A stretch of DNA of 64,000 bases, taken from positions 1-64,000 of the forward strand of contig NZ_BQXM01000001.1 in the NCBI RefSeq assembly GCF_022836495.1, read 5' to 3'. Of the stretch, positions 60,127-64,000 are shown piece after piece. The DNA comes from Desulforhabdus sp. TSK. GTDB taxonomy: Bacteria; Desulfobacterota; Syntrophobacteria; Syntrophobacterales; Syntrophobacteraceae. The translations under genes and the position numbers were made by a program. Position 1 is the stretch's first letter; every line of letters begins with the position of its first letter. The notes under the pieces are model-generated. The model made no database searches, was not told the DNA's origin, and saw only the letters and a list, made by a program, of their open reading frames with translations.

Positions 60127-61440
60127 CTATCTAACACTGATCCTCTTGACTTTCAACTTTAAATTAACCACCGATACCACAACGATTTTTTCCCCTGCAG
60201 GGATGTCTTCATCGCTGAAGGCATTCCACAATTCCCCGCTGACGAAGACTTTACCCTCGGGGCAAATCGGCTGGATGACTTCCCCCACCTGTCCCTCCAG
60301 GGCCTCGACGCCTGTCTGAGGTCTGGACTGTTGTGCGCGAAAGGCCAGAGCCGCCACCCCCGCAAAAAAGGCGGAGACGGTCAGGACCGTCGGAATCCAC
60401 ACCGAGAGGGCAAGGCTGCCGGAGAGGTCGGGAGTGCGGAACAGCATCAGGGTCCCCAGCACCAGGCACACGATCCCCGCCACGCTGAGCATTCCATAGG
60501 AGACCACCTTGATTTCCAGGATGAAAAAGACGACGGCAAGGAGGATGAAAAGAAATCCCGCGTAGTTGACGGGTAAGGTTTGCATGGCGTACAGAGCAAG
60601 CACCAGGGCAATGCCTCCGATGACTCCGGGAAGAACGGCGCCAGGTTGGGAGACCTCAAAATACAGACCCGCCAGTCCGATCATGAGCAGGATGTAAGCG
60701 ATATTGGGATTGCTGATGGTACGCAGAATTTTGTGCTGCCATCCTGCATGAAGGGTCCGCTGCTCCAGTGCCGCCGTGCGGAGCGTTTTCACCGATCCGT
60801 GCTTATGGATTTCCCACCCATCCAGCTTGCGGATGAGGTCGGGTATGTCCTCGGCCACCAGGTCGATGACATTTTCCTTGAACGCCTCTTCCGCCGTTAT
60901 GGATACACTCCTGCGGACAGCATCCTGCAGCCATTCTTCATTCCGGCCTTTCTCCGCGGCAATGCTGCGGGCAAGGGCCAGCATGTCGTTCACCACCTTT
61001 TCATTCATGGCGCCTGGAACGTCTTCGCCCGTCGAGCTGACGGGATGGGCTGCCCCGATGTTGCTCCCGGGGGTCATGGCCGCCACGTCCGCTGCAGCGG
61101 TCACGAAAACCCCTGCCGATGCCGCCTGTGCCCCGCGTGGATAGACATAAACCACGATGGGAAGGGGGGCGTTCATGATGGATTGCACGATACCCCGCAT
61201 GGACGTCATGAGTCCTCCGGGAGTATCGAGGAGCATGACGAGGCATTCGGCGTTTTCTTCCCGGGAGCGTTCGATGGCGTATTGAATGAAGTCCTCGACG
61301 CCGGGGTTGATGGTGTCTTTGATCTCGACAATGTTGAGATGCGCCGCTTCCAAAGAGGCGGCAGGGCAGGGCAGGAAGGGCAGCAGGAGCAGCAGAGCCA
61401 GTGCTGAGGTCTTGAACATTTTGAACCGGAGGAGAGGCAT
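60127..61440 (-). CDS. NfeD-family membrane serine protease
   Basis: A 437-residue protein. The signal peptide (residues 1-28) precedes a ClpP-like serine protease domain with Ser108 in GAQAASAGVFVTAAADVAAM and Lys148 in MNEKVVNDM, the dyad seen in archaeal PH1510. Several membrane helices follow (IAYILLMIGLAGLYFEVSQP, FLFILLAVVFFILEIKVV). The C-terminal NfeD OB-fold domain begins LEGQVGEVIQPICPEGKVFV. PH1510 cleaves a stomatin-type partner, and a slipin gene follows here. Confidence 0.92.
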   Translation of the reverse strand: MPLLRFKMFKTSALALLLLLPFLPCPAASLEAAHLNIVEIKDTINPGVEDFIQYAIERSREENAECLVMLLDTPGGLMTSMRGIVQSIMNAPLPIVVYVYPRGAQAASAGVFVTAAADVAAMTPGSNIGAAHPVSSTGEDVPGAMNEKVVNDMLALARSIAAEKGRNEEWLQDAVRRSVSITAEEAFKENVIDLVAEDIPDLIRKLDGWEIHKHGSVKTLRTAALEQRTLHAGWQHKILRTISNPNIAYILLMIGLAGLYFEVSQPGAVLPGVIGGIALVLALYAMQTLPVNYAGFLFILLAVVFFILEIKVVSYGMLSVAGIVCLVLGTLMLFRTPDLSGSLALSVWIPTVLTVSAFFAGVAALAFRAQQSRPQTGVEALEGQVGEVIQPICPEGKVFVSGELWNAFSDEDIPAGEKIVVVSVVNLKLKVKRISVR

Positions 61441-61452
61441 GTGGCGATCCTT

Positions 61453-62175
61453 TCATGTGGGATGAAGGATTCGATGTACGAGCAGCAGATCCTGCCAGGT
61501 GCCGCTCTTTTGAGACGGGTTGCGCAGAAGATATGCCGGGTGAAAGGTCACTATGAGAGGAATCCCCCGCCACGAATGCACTTTTCCCCTCAAGCGGGAA
61601 ACAGCGCTGCCGGTCCCGAGAAGCGTCTGGGCGGCGCAGGCGCCGAGAGCACAAATGACCCTCGGCTGCAGCGCTGCCAGCTGCTGCAGGAGGAAAGGGG
61701 AACAGGTTTGGATCTCATCCGCTTCGGGGGTGCGATTGTCGGGAGGACGGCATTTGACCACGTTGCAGATGTACACCTGATCACGCTCCAAACCGATGGA
61801 CCGTATCATTTTGTCCAGAAGCTTCCCTGCCCGTCCCACGAAGGGGCGGCCCAGGCGGTCTTCATCAAAGCCCGGCCCCTCCCCCACGAAAACCAGCCCC
61901 GGGGCGGCGGAGCCCTCTCCGAAAACCAGGTGGGTGCGTCCCTGATGCAGGCGGCACCGCCGGCAGTCTCCCAGCTCCCTGCGAATGGCGTCGAGCGAAA
62001 GTCTTTCGGATGCCCCGGTGCAGACAGTCTCTCCAGCAGCCGGGGTGGGGGCGCACCCCGCACGAAAGCGGGTGGGCCATCCCTCGATGCCCTTCATGTG
62101 GAGACTCGAAAGGATCCATTTCAGCTGGTGCAGCTCCTGCGCCAATGCTGACGGAATGTCGTCAGAATGCTTCAT
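61453..62175 (-). CDS. uracil-DNA glycosylase, family 4
   Basis: A 240-residue DNA repair enzyme that removes uracil from DNA. The N-terminal cluster cysteines are in GDCRRCRLHQGRTHLVFGEG, motif A is VFVGEGPGFDEDRLGRPFVG and the late motif is TFHPAYLLRNP. Two further cysteines for the 4Fe-4S cluster are CSPFLLQQ and an upstream VVKCRPPDNRTPEADE region. The start lies inside the coaBC stop region (14-bp overlap), so the genes are coupled. Confidence 0.92.
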   Translation of the reverse strand: MKHSDDIPSALAQELHQLKWILSSLHMKGIEGWPTRFRAGCAPTPAAGETVCTGASERLSLDAIRRELGDCRRCRLHQGRTHLVFGEGSAAPGLVFVGEGPGFDEDRLGRPFVGRAGKLLDKMIRSIGLERDQVYICNVVKCRPPDNRTPEADEIQTCSPFLLQQLAALQPRVICALGACAAQTLLGTGSAVSRLRGKVHSWRGIPLIVTFHPAYLLRNPSQKSGTWQDLLLVHRILHPT

Positions 62176-63382
62176 GCCCGGCCGCTGTCATCAAGTGCTC
62201 CACCCGATCCAGGATCTGTTCCGCCACCTCTTCCTTGCTCATGAAAGGCAGATCTTCCCGCATCCCCTCCCGAGTGTAGATTCGCACTTGATTCGTGTCG
62301 ACGCCAAATCCTGAACCGGCCTGGGTCAGGTTGTTAGCCACGATGAAATCAAGGTTCTTGCGGGCAAGCTTTTCCGTCGCATTCTGATCCAGATTTTCCG
62401 TTTCGGCCGCAAACCCCACCAGAATGGGAAATCGCGCTGAAGATTTGGCTCGGCCCAGTGCCCGAAGAATATCCGGGTTCTTCTGGAGCCGCACGGTCAT
62501 TTCACTTTCTTCCTTCTTGATCTTTTGAGGGGCCACCTGCTCGGGGCGGTAGTCCCCCACCGCGGCGGCCATGATGACGGCATCCATGTCCTGAGCCAGT
62601 TTCAAGATGGCGTCCTGCATTTCCAGGGCTGTCGTGACGCGATGGAAATGGACCCCCGCCGGAGCCGGGAGAGAGGTGGGGCCTGAGACGAGGTGCACCT
62701 CGGCCGAACGCCTCGCCGCCACCGCCGCCAGGGCATACCCCATCCTCCCGCTGGAAGGATTGGCAATGTAGCGGACGGGGTCGAAGGGCTCCCAGGTGGG
62801 ACCGGCACTGACAAGGATGCGCTTTCCCTTCAGGCTCGGGAGGGTCAAAAGTCTTTGAACGGTTTCCACAATGAGAGGAAGGTCCGCCAGGCGGCCGGCC
62901 CCCTCCTCTTTACACGCCAGATAGCCTGTTCCGGGCTCCAGGACATGGACGCCGATATCTCTCAGGGTATTGAGGTTCCTCACCGTGAGGGGATGCTCGT
63001 ACATTTTCACGTTCATGGCGGGGCAGACGAGCACCGGCGCCGTGGTGGCAAGGAGCACCGTCGTGAGGTAATCGTCCGCGATGCCGGCGGCCATTTTGGC
63101 GATGACATTGGCGGTGGCGGGAGCCACGACCACCAGGTGAGCCGCCCGTGCCACATGGATGTGCCCGATTTCCGATTCCAGATCCAGGTTGAAAATGTCC
63201 GTGCAGACAGGCTGCCCGGAGAGTACCTGCAGGGTCAGGGGCGTGATGAATTGCTGGGCTCCGGCCGTCATGACCACCTGCACACTCGCTCCCAGCTTTC
63301 CGAAGCAGCGCACCAGCTCCGCAGCCTTATAGGCGGCGATACCTCCCGTCACTCCCAGGAGAATGGCTTTTCCGTTCAACAT
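62162..63382 (-). CDS. coaBC: phosphopantothenoylcysteine decarboxylase/phosphopantothenate-cysteine ligase
   Basis: A 406-residue bifunctional enzyme that carries out two steps of coenzyme A synthesis. The N-terminal CoaC flavoprotein domain has ILLGVTGGIAAYKAAELVRC and VCPAMNVKMYEHPLTVRNLN. The C-terminal CoaB ligase domain has LVSAGPTWEPFDPVRYIANP, SSGRMGYALAAVAARR and the KIKKE segment. Length equals the usual Dfp protein. It precedes the uracil glycosylase gene, with which it overlaps. Confidence 0.95.
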   Translation of the reverse strand: MLNGKAILLGVTGGIAAYKAAELVRCFGKLGASVQVVMTAGAQQFITPLTLQVLSGQPVCTDIFNLDLESEIGHIHVARAAHLVVVAPATANVIAKMAAGIADDYLTTVLLATTAPVLVCPAMNVKMYEHPLTVRNLNTLRDIGVHVLEPGTGYLACKEEGAGRLADLPLIVETVQRLLTLPSLKGKRILVSAGPTWEPFDPVRYIANPSSGRMGYALAAVAARRSAEVHLVSGPTSLPAPAGVHFHRVTTALEMQDAILKLAQDMDAVIMAAAVGDYRPEQVAPQKIKKEESEMTVRLQKNPDILRALGRAKSSARFPILVGFAAETENLDQNATEKLARKNLDFIVANNLTQAGSGFGVDTNQVRIYTREGMREDLPFMSKEEVAEQILDRVEHLMTAAGHEAF

Positions 63383-63423
63383 GTATTGGCCCTCAGTTCC
63401 TTGGACTGTCGATTCTCCTGCTT

Positions 63424-63942
63424 CTAAATCTGCCCATTGGCGGGAGCGACATAAATTTCCACGTAGCTGTAGTACAGCTTCTCATAAATGTTGATGACGC
63501 ACGTCTTGTCGGGCTTATCGAAAATGAGGACCGACCGGCGGTAGCGAAATCCACCCTTGGGGTGCCAGTTTTCCCGGGGCATGGCCATCTGAAAGAAATT
63601 GATGAGGGAGCCCAAATCCACTCTGCCCCTCAGTGTGAGGAGCCCTGCTTTGAACTGGCCCGACTGGAAGACATAGGATTCGTCCGCCAGAAGGGTCAGT
63701 TCATTGGGGATGGGAATGTCCTGAAAATCGTAAAACATGGGGCGGGGCGAGGTTGAACTGGAAGAAGAGGTTGAACTGGACGGAGACCCTGAACTAGACG
63801 GGAGACTGGATTGCTGGGTGACGGGATTGGGAGGAGACGATTTCTGTCCCCACCCCATATTGGCGCAGCCTGGGAGAGCCAAAAGAAAAGACAGTACCAG
63901 GATGGCTCCCGTCGAGGCATATGAATGCTTCCTATGTTTCAT
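63424..63942 (-). CDS. uncharacterised Ser/Pro-rich lipoprotein
   Basis: A 172-residue predicted lipoprotein. The signal peptide ends in LALPGC (Cys at about residue 26). A low-complexity Ser/Pro linker (about residues 35-68) joins it to a globular domain with YDFQDIPIPNELTLLADESY, LLTLRGRVDLGSLINFFQMA and VLIFDKPDKTCVINIYEKLY. Such domains occur in deltaproteobacterial proteins of unknown function. ATG 63942 follows GGGAGGAACAGGG. It lies 41 bp upstream of coaBC on the same strand. Confidence 0.75.
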   Translation of the reverse strand: MKHRKHSYASTGAILVLSFLLALPGCANMGWGQKSSPPNPVTQQSSLPSSSGSPSSSTSSSSSTSPRPMFYDFQDIPIPNELTLLADESYVFQSGQFKAGLLTLRGRVDLGSLINFFQMAMPRENWHPKGGFRYRRSVLIFDKPDKTCVINIYEKLYYSYVEIYVAPANGQI

Positions 63943-64000
63943 TCCCTGTTCCTCCCTGTTCGAATCTCGGTGCATTGCACGGAAAAGCCCATTCCGTCCC

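Overview
The window reads as a chromosomal segment of an anaerobic, propionate-metabolising Desulfobacterota (deltaproteobacterial) organism, most like the Syntrophobacteraceae. This rests on gene content, not on a database search. The clearest marker is a split methylmalonyl-CoA mutase with its MeaB GTPase and methylmalonyl-CoA epimerase (49843-53522). It lies beside malate dehydrogenase, a biotin-carrying 5S-type carboxyltransferase and a small decarboxylase-associated protein (54564-57996). Together these cover the methylmalonyl-CoA/oxaloacetate/malate part of propionate oxidation.

Layout. 1-6722 is a decaying accessory island. It holds an IS630-family transposase, a transposase-like fragment, an orphan HicB, a group II intron reverse transcriptase remnant split by a ParD/ParE-like cassette with a frameshifted toxin, a type I methyltransferase (hsdM) with a DUF1016 nuclease and a truncated hsdS, a truncated yoeB with intact yefM, and a nucleotidyltransferase-type gene broken by a 152-bp MITE-like element. 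6757-41034 is mostly core-like: a molybdenum hydroxylase operon; a GlrK/QseG/GlrR-like two-component operon followed by a single-domain response regulator with a sigma-54 promoter; cytidine deaminase; a DUF808 membrane protein; an ATP-grasp/esterase pair; a uridine phosphorylase-like gene; agmatine deiminase and N-carbamoylputrescine amidase; a potassium channel operon; MotAB; an RND efflux operon; a REP-associated tyrosine transposase; and a TetR-linked fatty-acid gene set (acyl-CoA ligase, thiolase, acyl-CoA dehydrogenase).

43506-49842 is a second accessory island with two vapBC-type modules, mazEF, a higBA remnant and two Uma2 nuclease genes around a cyclopropane fatty acid synthase. It ends directly against the methylmalonyl-CoA genes. 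54039-63942 returns to core functions: a MoaE-like protein, malate dehydrogenase, carboxyltransferase, an HD hydrolase, a Rho_N protein with slipin and NfeD, family 4 uracil-DNA glycosylase, coaBC and a lipoprotein.

Short repeats recur: a MITE-like family (6390-6541, 26185-26331), a 24-bp-arm REP-like palindrome (43566, 58841), and GC-rich repeats inside and beside the tyrosine transposase gene (34767, 35100). No rRNA, tRNA or CRISPR array was seen. The most notable points are the exact frame restoration when MITE copy 1 is removed, a VapC that has lost its first catalytic aspartate, a perfect palindrome inside the DUF1016 gene, and the small protein placed with the carboxyltransferase genes.
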